Shown here: positions 8,928-17,278 of the stretch, one piece after another
Numbering within the stretch: position 1 is the first letter of the stretch
Layout of the letters: each line of letters begins with the position of its first letter
Assembly (NCBI GenBank): GCA_963822175.1
Contig: CAWGGJ010000008.1
Coordinates: 372,001 to 436,000 of the forward strand
DNA length: 64,000 bases
Reading direction: 5' to 3'
Source of the DNA: FEB-25 sp963822175
Lineage (GTDB): Bacteria > Chloroflexota > Anaerolineae > Anaerolineales > UBA4823
Translations under genes and position numbers: made by a program
The notes under the pieces: model-generated
What the model was told of the DNA's origin: nothing
Database searches by the model: none
What the model saw: the letters and a program-made list of their open reading frames with translations, nothing else

Positions 8928-9614
8928 ATGAAACGTCCATTTGTTATCTTAAATATTGCTATGACTGCTGACGGGAAGACAGATACGGTGTACCGTAAAG
9001 GTGCCAGTATCTCCTCGACTGAAGACATGGAACGGGTGGATCGCCTCAGGGCAGAGGTGGATGGCATCATGGTGGGAGGTCGCACCCTGCTGGATGATGA
9101 CCCACGCCTGACGGTAAAATCGGAGCAGCTTCGCCTTGAGCGTGTCAAGCGTGGACTGAATGCCAACCCGATAAAGATCGGGGTAGTCACAAGGGCAGAT
9201 GTGCGACCGGATAGCCGGTTCCTGAATGCTGGACCAGCCGAGGTGATCATCTTTACCACCTCCCAAACGAAACCGGACCAGATCTATTTCCTGCAACGGC
9301 AGGGAGTGAAAGTCTATGTCCTGGGTGAACAGCAAGTCGACCTGCTGCTTGCCATGCAAAAGCTATCACAGGTAGGTGTCCAGCGATTATTGGTGGAAGG
9401 CGGTGGAATCTTGAACGAGTCACTGCTGAGGTTGAAACTGGTGGATGAGATCAACATTTATGTTGCTCCGCTTATTTTTGGCGGGGCAAATGCACCCACC
9501 TTTGCCAATGGGATGGGTCTAGCCAGGGAGACTGCCCTTGGCTTGCAATTGAAAGCCATAAGCAGGTTGGGAGACGACGGCGTATTGCTGCAGTATCTCC
9601 CATTGAACGAATAA
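8928..9614 (+). CDS. Riboflavin pathway reductase (RIB7-like, RibD C-terminal/DHFR-fold)
   Basis: The protein (about 228 residues) opens with RPFVILNIAMTADGK, then GIMVGGRTLLDDDPRLTVK, LVEGGG and LVDEINIYVAPLIFGG, the signature series of the RibD C-terminal/archaeal 2,5-diamino-6-ribosylamino-pyrimidinone phosphate reductase family. It reduces the ribose side chain with NAD(P)H. No deaminase domain is attached, so it is the stand-alone archaeal/fungal-type form. ATG 8928 matches the family start, and ATG 8916 would add four residues. The ribA gene follows after 28 bases, which supports a riboflavin role. No FMN riboswitch is visible upstream. Confidence 0.82.
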   Translation: MKRPFVILNIAMTADGKTDTVYRKGASISSTEDMERVDRLRAEVDGIMVGGRTLLDDDPRLTVKSEQLRLERVKRGLNANPIKIGVVTRADVRPDSRFLNAGPAEVIIFTTSQTKPDQIYFLQRQGVKVYVLGEQQVDLLLAMQKLSQVGVQRLLVEGGGILNESLLRLKLVDEINIYVAPLIFGGANAPTFANGMGLARETALGLQLKAISRLGDDGVLLQYLPLNE

Positions 9615-9642
9615 AAACATATCACTGACATTGGAGAAGTCT

Positions 9643-10425
9643 ATGCCACTCAATCATTTACAGATCAAAGAAATTTTGGAAGAAAATACAATCCACGAAT
9701 GCGAGGGATTTGGCAAGGATCATATATGCGTAAGGGTCGCTTCTATCGCCGATCTGCCATCACGATTTGGTGAATTCCAGGTGGTGGCATTCTATAATAA
9801 CCGTGACGGAAAGGAACATGCTGCATTTGTCCATGGTGACGTTGCCGGGATGGAGGATGTGCCTGTACGGATGCATTCAGAGTGCCTCACCGGTGATGTG
9901 GCGGGATCATTGCGTTGTGACTGCCGTGATCAGTTCGAATCTGCCATGCGCATGATTGGTCAGATGAAAAACGGTATTCTGCTGTATCTGCGCCAGGAGG
10001 GTCGAGGCATTGGATTTATCAACAAGATCCGGGCTTACAGCCTGCAGGATTCAGGCTACGATACCGTGCAGGCAAACCTGGCGTTGGGCTTTCGTGATGA
10101 TGAGCGCGATTACTCGGTGGCGGCCCATATGATCGAATCGCTCAAGGTTAAGTCCATCCGCTTGATGACCAATAATCCAAAGAAGATGAATGCCTTGACC
10201 AATTTTGGGGTCAAGATCACCGAGCGGATCCCCTTGGTCATCCCACCCAACCCGTTCAACGAATTCTACCTGCGCACCAAGGCAGAGAAGTCGGGACATA
10301 TGATCGCCTTTGGCAAGGATATGCGCTTTTATGAGCAAATCGACCGTCCTGTAGTTGACGGAATGTCACGCGAGCAGATTATTGCCTGGCATGAAGATGA
10401 ATGTGACGAGGAAATAGCTGGATAA
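9643..10425 (+). CDS. ribA: GTP cyclohydrolase II
   Basis: The enzyme opens GTP to the first riboflavin intermediate and formate. Key features are HSECLTGDVAGSLRCDC, whose three Cys residues bind the catalytic zinc, LRQEGRGIGF with the GTP-contacting and catalytic residues, and a C-terminal MTNNPKKMNAL loop. The length (about 260 residues) is slightly above bacterial RibA because of about 40 extra C-terminal residues. The ATG at 9643 follows GGAG at a good distance, so the in-frame TTG at 9631 is not the start. No RibB domain is fused. It pairs with the reductase gene just upstream. Confidence 0.9.
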   Translation: MPLNHLQIKEILEENTIHECEGFGKDHICVRVASIADLPSRFGEFQVVAFYNNRDGKEHAAFVHGDVAGMEDVPVRMHSECLTGDVAGSLRCDCRDQFESAMRMIGQMKNGILLYLRQEGRGIGFINKIRAYSLQDSGYDTVQANLALGFRDDERDYSVAAHMIESLKVKSIRLMTNNPKKMNALTNFGVKITERIPLVIPPNPFNEFYLRTKAEKSGHMIAFGKDMRFYEQIDRPVVDGMSREQIIAWHEDECDEEIAG

Positions 10426-10449
10426 TCCAGCAGCTTGGAGGATTGGAAA

Positions 10450-11163
10450 ATGTCGTTTAATGACCGTGTGGTAGTAATTACAGGTGCGACCGGTGGACTT
10501 GGGAAAGTTGTCTCCCATCAAGTTGCGCTTGCAGGTTCACGGTTGGTGCTGGTCGGTACGAATCCTGAAAAGCTTGCATTATTAAAACGTGAGCTGGATT
10601 TACCTGAAGAGCGGTTGCTCTTATTCACCGGCGATCTCACCCAACCTGGTGCAGCGATTATGCTCAACCAGGCAGTTTTGGAGAAATTTGGGCGGATGGA
10701 CATCCTGCTACATTTTGTGGGTGGCTGGATCGGCGGAAAACCGCTAGCCCAGGTGACAAAGGAAGATATCTCCACCATGCTGGATCAGCATGTCCTATCA
10801 ACCTTTTATTTTCTACAGGCACTCATCCCGGGGATGCTGAAGAATGGCTGGGGAAGGATTATCGTTATATCTTCACCCGTCGTGGGGAACCCACCAGCCA
10901 ATAACGCACCCTACACGATCGGTAAATCGGGGGAGGAGGCCTTGGTCTTGACGATTGCTGAGGAGCTGAAATATTCAGGAGTGACCGCCAATATTATCCG
11001 CGTACGCACCATCGATGTAAGGCATGAGCGGGATTCTTCCCCAACGCCAAAGAACGCCTCCTGGACCAAGCCTGAAGAAATCTGGTCCGCTATCGAGTAC
11101 CTGTGTTCTAATGAAGCGGGTGCAGTGAATGGCGTAAAATTACCGTTGTATGGCAGCCCGTAG
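10450..11163 (+). CDS. Short-chain dehydrogenase/reductase (SDR)
   Basis: This classical SDR has about 237 residues. The NAD(P)-binding loop GATGGLGK is near residue 12, LHFVGGWIGG sits at the usual NAG position, VISSP provides the catalytic Ser region, and YTIGKSG provides the Tyr-x-x-x-Lys pair. The start is set by GGAGG upstream of ATG 10450, and the in-frame TTG at 10435 overlaps that ribosome-binding site. The substrate is unknown. It follows ribA by 24 bases, but an SDR is not a known riboflavin enzyme, so it may simply share the transcript. Confidence 0.85.
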   Translation: MSFNDRVVVITGATGGLGKVVSHQVALAGSRLVLVGTNPEKLALLKRELDLPEERLLLFTGDLTQPGAAIMLNQAVLEKFGRMDILLHFVGGWIGGKPLAQVTKEDISTMLDQHVLSTFYFLQALIPGMLKNGWGRIIVISSPVVGNPPANNAPYTIGKSGEEALVLTIAEELKYSGVTANIIRVRTIDVRHERDSSPTPKNASWTKPEEIWSAIEYLCSNEAGAVNGVKLPLYGSP

Positions 11164-11258
11164 GGCTGGTAGGTTACCCACAATAATGGTAAGGAAGGCA
11201 TCGCAATTACAAATCTTCGTGGGATTAAATCCTTGATGTACTCTGGAACATAATCACT

Positions 11259-11292
11259 GTAGGGGCACAAAATTTTGTGCCCCTACTTTTTT
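11259..11292 (+). terminator. 28-base perfect palindrome GTAGGGGCAC-type with T-run
   Basis: An exact 28-base palindrome (arms GTAGGGGCACAAAA and its complement) is followed by six T residues. It lies between the SDR gene and the convergent methyltransferase gene and can form a 12- to 14-bp hairpin, so it may end transcription. A sister copy with the same GTAGGGGCAC arms lies at 33479-33514, so this is also a dispersed repeat. Confidence 0.7.
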
Positions 11293-11344
11293 GTATTTTG
11301 GTTTGATTTCCAACAGCAATATCAGTGAAATTATACGAACACAC

Positions 11345-12025
11345 CTAACAAGGTTTATGCGCTTCCACGAGGATGCGATGGTCATTTACCTCCAAGGGAC
11401 CATTTGCCTGGATCATTTGATGGATGGCAAATAATTTATCCCGGTATTTCTCCACGCTAAAATCAGACACCTGCCAGGTGATGATCCGTAAATAAAAAAC
11501 CACAGCTCCGATATCTGCAAACTCTGCCAGGGGGAATTCCTCCTGCACATTGTGCAGCTCAAACCCGGCATCGGTGAGCTGCTTGGTGATCAGCTCTTTG
11601 GTCCAATACGAGTAGATGAACTCAGGATTATCCTGCAATAGCTCATTCAGGCGGAAACAATTTTGTCCACCAACTTGCTCTGTGAGGAATGTTCCGCCGG
11701 GCTTTAACAATCGCATCAGCTCGCCTTCAGAATACGAACCGTGACGATCGGTCACCAGATCCAGGCTAGCGCTAGCTAAGGGTACGGCTGCATCTGTGTA
11801 CTCCGAGATGACCCTGACACCCAATGGCTCGAGGCGCTGCTTTGCTATGGGGATATTAGGTGGATAGCTCTCGGTTGCCCAGGTATGTGGTGGGAATGGG
11901 GTAAAGGAGGAGAACAGCTCACCACCACCCGTGTCCAGGTCTAGCATGGATTGGGCAGCCTGCATATGCTTCCGTGCCAGGGCTGGGTAATCCCAGGAAG
12001 GCTCACTTGTCTTCCACCGCTCCAC
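11345..12025 (-). CDS. Class I SAM-dependent methyltransferase, 5' end frame-shifted
   Basis: The open frame gives 226 residues with SAM motif I LDLDTGGGELFSSF, followed by SLDLVTDRHG and LLKPGGTFLTEQVGG. The apparent start is a GTG at 12025. However, the other frame upstream, from ATG 12110 to about 12020, encodes 30 residues (with FERLISNAL and FSGWDFSFL) that read as the missing N-terminus of this methyltransferase type. One extra base near 12020 separates the two. The repaired gene would run from 12110 to 11345 (about 254 residues) and overlap the nucleotidyltransferase stop by 14 bases, a sign of translational coupling. Confidence 0.75.
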   Translation of the reverse strand: MERWKTSEPSWDYPALARKHMQAAQSMLDLDTGGGELFSSFTPFPPHTWATESYPPNIPIAKQRLEPLGVRVISEYTDAAVPLASASLDLVTDRHGSYSEGELMRLLKPGGTFLTEQVGGQNCFRLNELLQDNPEFIYSYWTKELITKQLTDAGFELHNVQEEFPLAEFADIGAVVFYLRIITWQVSDFSVEKYRDKLFAIHQMIQANGPLEVNDHRILVEAHKPC

Positions 12026-12096
12026 CCAGGAATGAAAAATCCCACCCGGAGAAGGAGAGGGAAAGGGCGTTGGAGATCAACCGCTCAAATTGGGCG

Positions 12097-12543
12097 TCAG
12101 TCCTGGTCATCAAGGGTTAATAACCTGACATCTTCCAGATCGATATCCCTCCCGGCAGCAAGTTTGGATGCAATTAGGTCAGCTTTTGACACAAGGTAAA
12201 AAACCTGCCCGTGATACTCCATTTCCTCACGACGTTTCCAGGCTTCAGAAAAAATCAAACCAGGTGTTCTCGTTTGGACATCAATTCGAACCCGGTCACG
12301 AAAGATGGTAATCTCATGGCATAGTAAATCATCAGGAGTTGTGAGGCTGGCGGTCCCTATTCCAGCATCAAGGAATGCTTTCAGCAATCGTTGGGAGTTA
12401 TTAAGTTTAGCATCTATGAGAATATCGAGATCAAAGGTGACACGTGGAACACCGTATAATACTGAAGCGATTCCACCAATGACCAAGTACCTAACCTTAT
12501 GCTGTTGTAAGGATGCGAATACTGCCTGTAATTGGTCGAGCAT
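12097..12543 (-). CDS. Nucleotidyltransferase-fold protein (AbiEii/MNT-like)
   Basis: The 148-residue product shows the minimal nucleotidyltransferase pattern: VIGGIASVLYG, then TFDLDILID with the two active-site Asp residues, and later IDVQTRT. A DLIASKLAAGRDIDLEDV segment is typical of the AbiEii/DUF6036-type branch. Some members are toxins or antitoxins, but others are uncharacterised. A 68-residue ORF lies immediately upstream and overlaps its start by 47 bases, and a methyltransferase follows with a 14-base overlap. Confidence 0.75.
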   Translation of the reverse strand: MLDQLQAVFASLQQHKVRYLVIGGIASVLYGVPRVTFDLDILIDAKLNNSQRLLKAFLDAGIGTASLTTPDDLLCHEITIFRDRVRIDVQTRTPGLIFSEAWKRREEMEYHGQVFYLVSKADLIASKLAAGRDIDLEDVRLLTLDDQD

Positions 12544-12703
12544 CCTTTGACTCCATAATTTTGGGATTCAGCTCAAGGATCAGGTTGGTGTACGCACATA
12601 GTAATTCCATGCGCTGTTCTTGAGAAAGTGATTGGAACCAACGGGTTTTTGCTTCAAGGCTTTCATCTTGAAATGAATGTGAGATTCCAGGTTGCATAGT
12701 CAT
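12497..12703 (-). CDS. Small helical partner protein of the nucleotidyltransferase
   Basis: This 68-residue, mainly helical protein has the segments EAKTRWFQSLSQEQRMELL and NLILELNP followed by a basic C-terminus. I know of no named family, but small proteins of this type are familiar beside nucleotidyltransferases of this kind. It overlaps the start of the downstream gene, so the two are translated together. An antitoxin or regulator role is conjecture. Confidence 0.6.
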   Translation of the reverse strand: MTMQPGISHSFQDESLEAKTRWFQSLSQEQRMELLCAYTNLILELNPKIMESKDARPITGSIRILTTA

Positions 12704-12826
12704 TATATGTAGATAATTATAGCGCGATTATCAGCAATGAATTGAATAATGGTAATATTCCAACTCATCCTGCATCGGAGGGATTCAATCCCGCTCTTCA
12801 ATTTTGGATGAAATACTAGTCACAAT

Positions 12827-15259
12827 CTATGGAACGCGGGCATACAAGCGCGAATAAATGGTGAACAGCTCGTAGATCGACATCAGGTATTGGCGGGTTT
12901 CGCTCAAACGAACCACTTCCACCATCAAGTCCGGGTCACCATTGGCAAGCGATTGCCAGATAGCGGCATTGCCTGGACCACCATTATAAGCTGCCAGGGC
13001 GGCATAGAGATCTCCGCCCAAGTAATCGCGCTGGGTTGCCAGGTAATCCACCCCCAGGGTCAGGTTCACCTCCGGGCGGAGCAAGTCGGATTGAGTGTAG
13101 CCGGGAGGCCAGCCAAGGCGGGAGACAATCTCCTCCCCGGTGGATGGGACGATCTGCATCAAGCCATATGCCCCCGCACCCGATTTGATACTTGGGTCAA
13201 ACAGGCTCTCCTGCCGTATGGTGGACCAGATGAACAACGGATCGAAGCCGTTCTCCTGTGCTAATGGGACTACCAGGTCGGAAAAATACGAGCCAAAACG
13301 GATATGGCTGAAGAGCACTGGGGCTGTCAGGGTACCGGCATCATCCAAACCTGCCAGGTCGAGTACCTGGCGGGCAGAGAGAATGGCCTGGCGGTACATG
13401 CCAATCTCGGAAAGATAAACCGCCAGGCGATACGAGGTCAGTGGATCGTTCGCTGCTGATTCCCGCAGGTCGTTGAACTCTGCTTCAGCCATATCATCCA
13501 GTCCCAGGTTCCAATATTCCATCCCTCGCAGAAAGCGGGGATCGCTGGCCAGCGGACCCGGGGAGGAAAAATCCGTATCAGCGGGATAATTGAACGTGGT
13601 GAGCATCCATGCTTCTGCCTGGCGCTTCTCCGACTCACGGTCTGTCCCCAGGTCAATTTTTTCGGGAGGGGTGAACGGGGAACGGTTATTTAGTATATCG
13701 CGCGAGCGTTCGGAGTAATATCCAGTGGGATCTATGGCGATAGCCTGCTGCCAGGTAGCCTTCGCCGCGGTGGAATCTCCCTGGGCTGCCTGGGCTTTGC
13801 CAGTCCAGAAGTAAGCCCCAGCGCGCTCAGATGGGGTCACCGCGATGGCTTGAGCCTGCTGGAAGGCAGATTGAGCCATTGGATAATCACCCAGGCGGTA
13901 GTGGCAGATGGCAGAGAGGAATAGGGCACGGTAGACATAATCAGAGTTCGGGTATTCAATCGCGATACGTTGCCAGATTTGAGCAGCCTCCTGTAGCCGA
14001 CCATCCCGTTCAGCCACCCTCCCGGCATCGAAGAGAAACTCAGCTGCACGGGAGTGGTCTGGGGCAGCAGCAACAAAATCAAGCAGGGTTTTTTGTCCTG
14101 CGGCATAATCCCCCAGGTACGCCCATTGAGTATATGCCTTATCCTCCCAGGCTGAATCCCAAACCGGGCTCGCTGGATCACCCTGGATGACTTCATCCCA
14201 TATTGCGATTGCCCCAGCGAAAAGTTCCTGGTCTCGAAATATGAGACCCTTATAATATCGCGGGGTGGAAGGATCGGTTGGATTTGACCCAAGATAGCGA
14301 TCAAATGCGCTCTCGGCAGCGATATACTGCCCGGCATGATAGTCCACTATGCCGCGTTGAAGCTCATCAACCGTGTAACCAGCATTGATTAGTTCGATCA
14401 GGCTGAGGTAGGAATAGTAGGCTTGTGGATAGTTAAATACCGCATCCAGGTAAGCCGTGGTGGCTTGCTCTATTTGACCCTGGGCAATATTCATCTGCCC
14501 GATGGCATAATCAACCTGTGCCTTGATCGCCTCCGAGCTGGTGCGACTGTAAATGTCTTCATAAATTACACTGGCGGTTGCATAATCCCCGGTATACACG
14601 TAGCTCTGTGCCAGCTTAAGCTCGAGCAGGAAGTTGGTGGCTAAACGGGGTGATTGGGCCGCGATGGTATAAGCTGCGAGTGCAGCTCCATAATCACCAT
14701 TGGAAGTGAGTGCATCTCCCCGGCGTTCGTTGACGAAAGCGTCCAACACACCGGGCTGGATTTCCAGGTATTTGCCAAAGGCATCCGCAGCTTCTGCGTA
14801 CATGTCTAGCTGCAGGTAGGATTCAGCGAGGAAGTAATAGGCATCTGCAATTAGGGAAGATTCCGGGAAGCCATCGATAACGCGGCGAAATTCATTCTGT
14901 GCACTCGAGTAATCTCCTCTGAGATAGTGGACACGCCCTTGCCCGAGTATGGCGGCAGCCTGGATTTCTGGTTCAGTGGAATTATTATTAGCGGTGTCAA
15001 ATTCGCTAAATGCGGTGTCATATGCTCCATTGAAGAGGGCATGATCAGCTTCAGCGATACGCACTTCCGGAAATGGGGTGGGGGTGAATGTAGGGATTAA
15101 AGTGGGTGTACTGGTTGGGACGGGGGTTGGAGAAGGAATGGCGGTGGAAGTTGAAAGAGCAGTGGGTGTGGAAGCAGGGTTGGCGGGTATGATGCTGGGC
15201 ATGCTACAAGTGAATGCGGAGATTATTAGCAGGATGATCGGGAGCAGCAGCTTCTTCAT
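12827..15259 (-). CDS. TPR-repeat lytic transglycosylase (Slt70-like), exported
   Basis: The product is about 810 residues. The ATG at 15259 gives a signal sequence MKKLLLPIILLIISAF ending near TCS, and the in-frame codons upstream look untranslated. A Thr/Pro-rich linker follows, then about 500 residues of tetratricopeptide-like repeats (A-x-x-Y-x-x-G-x-Y-x-x-A patterns). The C-terminal lytic transglycosylase domain holds the catalytic Glu in IRQESLFD, the AYGLMQI motif and AALAAYNGGPGN. It cleaves peptidoglycan with formation of 1,6-anhydro-muramic ends, outside the cytoplasmic membrane. The architecture matches soluble Slt70 enzymes, but the TPR block is longer than usual. Confidence 0.88.
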   Translation of the reverse strand: MKKLLLPIILLIISAFTCSMPSIIPANPASTPTALSTSTAIPSPTPVPTSTPTLIPTFTPTPFPEVRIAEADHALFNGAYDTAFSEFDTANNNSTEPEIQAAAILGQGRVHYLRGDYSSAQNEFRRVIDGFPESSLIADAYYFLAESYLQLDMYAEAADAFGKYLEIQPGVLDAFVNERRGDALTSNGDYGAALAAYTIAAQSPRLATNFLLELKLAQSYVYTGDYATASVIYEDIYSRTSSEAIKAQVDYAIGQMNIAQGQIEQATTAYLDAVFNYPQAYYSYLSLIELINAGYTVDELQRGIVDYHAGQYIAAESAFDRYLGSNPTDPSTPRYYKGLIFRDQELFAGAIAIWDEVIQGDPASPVWDSAWEDKAYTQWAYLGDYAAGQKTLLDFVAAAPDHSRAAEFLFDAGRVAERDGRLQEAAQIWQRIAIEYPNSDYVYRALFLSAICHYRLGDYPMAQSAFQQAQAIAVTPSERAGAYFWTGKAQAAQGDSTAAKATWQQAIAIDPTGYYSERSRDILNNRSPFTPPEKIDLGTDRESEKRQAEAWMLTTFNYPADTDFSSPGPLASDPRFLRGMEYWNLGLDDMAEAEFNDLRESAANDPLTSYRLAVYLSEIGMYRQAILSARQVLDLAGLDDAGTLTAPVLFSHIRFGSYFSDLVVPLAQENGFDPLFIWSTIRQESLFDPSIKSGAGAYGLMQIVPSTGEEIVSRLGWPPGYTQSDLLRPEVNLTLGVDYLATQRDYLGGDLYAALAAYNGGPGNAAIWQSLANGDPDLMVEVVRLSETRQYLMSIYELFTIYSRLYARVP

Positions 15260-15676
15260 GGGTAAGACTATACTCGGGAGGGGAAGTGGTGTCAAGGCAG
15301 GAGCACATGGCAGTGATCGAATTGGAGTCGTAAATCGTGAAAATTTAAAGATTTCTAATCTAAAAATCCATTATTGACTAGACAATATAAAGGAGTAATT
15401 GGAAGGACGGTATGTTTTAATAAAATGAAAGAGATAAAAAAATGAGATCCTGTGTCTTTATTAGTCTAACTATTTCATTCTGTTCAGAATGATCGCTACT
15501 GAAGCTGAAAATTGATGGAAAATCTATCGAACTATCGATGGAAAGGGCAGGATCATTCTGAGAGTGTATAATACTCAAGATAACAGTTGCTTATAATTAT
15601 CTTTTTTATATTGGGAAAGTCAACACCCTTGGCTTTCACCGTTCTGTTTGATATCGAAAATTCAAAACCATTGGAG
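15260..15676. other. Divergent gap with a spaced inverted repeat
   Basis: This is the shared upstream region of the transglycosylase gene (-) and an SH3-like gene (+). It holds an exact 11-bp inverted repeat TCAGAATGATC (15484-15494) / GATCATTCTGA (15551-15561) with 56 bases between the arms, in which ACTATCGA/CTATCGA is repeated. I see no gene and no clear promoter box. Confidence 0.4.
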
Positions 15677-15685
15677 ATGAGCAAT

Positions 15686-16285
15686 ATGAAAGCCAGGATC
15701 CTGGATGAGCAGGTCAAGGTATACAGCAGCTTGGATGAAAATGCAGTCTCGATTGCCACACTTACCAAGGGGAATGAGATTGAGTTTGGACCAGCAAAAA
15801 AGAAGGCTGGCAAGGTATGGGTGCCCATCACCCTGTCCACCGGGCAGCAGGCATTTATCCCCGGTGAGGCGCACATCTTTGTTCTCCGCCAGGGCTCGAT
15901 AAAGGAAAATAGCGTTGATTTACTCACCGAGCCCTCAGAACATGCGCTGGTGAAGCGCCAGCTTGCCCGCAATACCAATATCGAAATCCTGCAGGTCGTT
16001 GATAAGCAGGGGATAAAATGGGTACAGGTAAGGGATGCGAGTGGGAATGAAGGGTATATCTCCGGCAACACCCGCATCCGTGTCACCCAGCAAAAAACCA
16101 AGGCATTGGGCAAGAAGAATATGCTTTCGGGTGCGATGTGGCTGATCGCTGGCGTGATCATCATCTTTTCCAACAACCCTGGGGCTTCAGCCAGCAGTTT
16201 TACCCTGCTTGGGTATGGTGCGATCGTGTTTGGAGCGGTGATGTTCATCATGGGCCTGGTGCAGTTCCTGACCGCCCCAACCTAA
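15686..16285 (+). CDS. SH3-like domain protein with two C-terminal membrane helices
   Basis: The protein (about 200 residues from ATG 15686) starts with two SH3b-like modules (VKVYSSLDENAVSIATLTKGNEI and a second VDLLTEPSEHALVKRQL repeat, both ending in a WV-x-V/I strand). It ends with two hydrophobic segments of about 20 residues. ATG 15686 is chosen because GGAG lies nine bases before it, while ATG 15677 is too close. It may sense or bind a surface polymer with the SH3 part, but no enzyme activity is indicated. Confidence 0.65.
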   Translation: MKARILDEQVKVYSSLDENAVSIATLTKGNEIEFGPAKKKAGKVWVPITLSTGQQAFIPGEAHIFVLRQGSIKENSVDLLTEPSEHALVKRQLARNTNIEILQVVDKQGIKWVQVRDASGNEGYISGNTRIRVTQQKTKALGKKNMLSGAMWLIAGVIIIFSNNPGASASSFTLLGYGAIVFGAVMFIMGLVQFLTAPT

Positions 16286-16326
16286 AAAAAACCAACCAAA
16301 CTTCCTGTAAGCTAAAAGGTGCGCGA

Positions 16327-16743
16327 ATGGATCCAATCCTGACCCGTTGTGGATACCGCTGTGACCTGTGCCTGGCATTCAGACCCAATGTTGAGCTGCA
16401 TCCTGCCAACCAGCAGAAATTGAGCGATGGGTGGTTCAAGTACTTTGGTTTTCGCATCGAGCCACAAAATATCATCTGTGATGGCTGCATGGCTGACCAG
16501 CCAAAATTAATTGACCAGGGTTGCCCTGTCAGACCTTGTGTGATCGAAAAAGGATTAGATAATTGTGCAGCCTGTGGTGAGTATGTCTGCGCGAAGCTCA
16601 AGGAACGTATCGTTGTTTATGACGACATAAAACAAAACTTTGGCAAGGATATCCCCCAGGACGACTATATTTACTTCATCCGTCCGTATGAGAATGCCCG
16701 CCACTTGGAGACTTTCCAGCGCACAGGACTGATCAGTGAGTAG
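16327..16743 (+). CDS. DUF3795 family cysteine-rich protein
   Basis: The product (138 residues) starts LTRCGYRCDLCLAFRP, has a central CDGC and then CPVRPCVIEKGLDNCAACGEYVC. These Cys pairs are the hallmark of the DUF3795 family and probably bind zinc or an Fe-S cluster. No function is established. It ends directly against the ATG of the next acetyltransferase gene (TAG-ATG), which suggests coupled translation. Confidence 0.8.
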   Translation: MDPILTRCGYRCDLCLAFRPNVELHPANQQKLSDGWFKYFGFRIEPQNIICDGCMADQPKLIDQGCPVRPCVIEKGLDNCAACGEYVCAKLKERIVVYDDIKQNFGKDIPQDDYIYFIRPYENARHLETFQRTGLISE

Positions 16744-17229
16744 ATGAATAAGGATGTACCATTCATCGTCGGGCATCATCCTCCCAGACTGATCCGGCCG
16801 TATCGTACAGCAGACAAGACGGACGTGGTGGGGGTGTGGCACAGGTCGGGGCTGGCGGCATATACCTACCTTCCAACCTGGCAAGCATTGACCCTGGAGA
16901 CGGCCAGTTGGGTATTTGAAAATATCATCCTGCCGAAAGATGAGCTCTGGGTGGGGACAGAAGATGAACGCATCGTTGCTTACATGGCGATGAATGGCTC
17001 CTATATCGACCGACTATATGTCGACCCTCCCGAATGGCACAAAGGTTGGGGGACGCAATTTATTTTGTTTGCCAAGAAGCTTTCCCCCATGGGGTTGGAA
17101 TGCCACACCCACCAGGAGAATACTGTTGCCCGGGCATTATACGAACGACATGGTTTCATGGCAGTAAAATTTGGGATCAGCCCTGCGCCTGAGGCAGCGC
17201 CGGATGTAGAATATCACTGGCGTCCGTAA
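16744..17229 (+). CDS. GNAT family N-acetyltransferase
   Basis: This 161-residue GNAT domain has LIRPYRTADKTDVVGVWHRSG at the N-terminus, IDRLYVDPPEWHKGWGTQFI with the acetyl-CoA loop (in the form W-H-K-G-W-G) and ENTVARALYERHGFMAV near the C-terminus. The start ATG abuts the DUF3795 stop. Substrate unknown. Confidence 0.82.
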   Translation: MNKDVPFIVGHHPPRLIRPYRTADKTDVVGVWHRSGLAAYTYLPTWQALTLETASWVFENIILPKDELWVGTEDERIVAYMAMNGSYIDRLYVDPPEWHKGWGTQFILFAKKLSPMGLECHTHQENTVARALYERHGFMAVKFGISPAPEAAPDVEYHWRP

Positions 17230-17278
17230 TATCTCCTGATGGTGGTTAAGTAGATAAATTCTAGGTGGATAAAAATAA

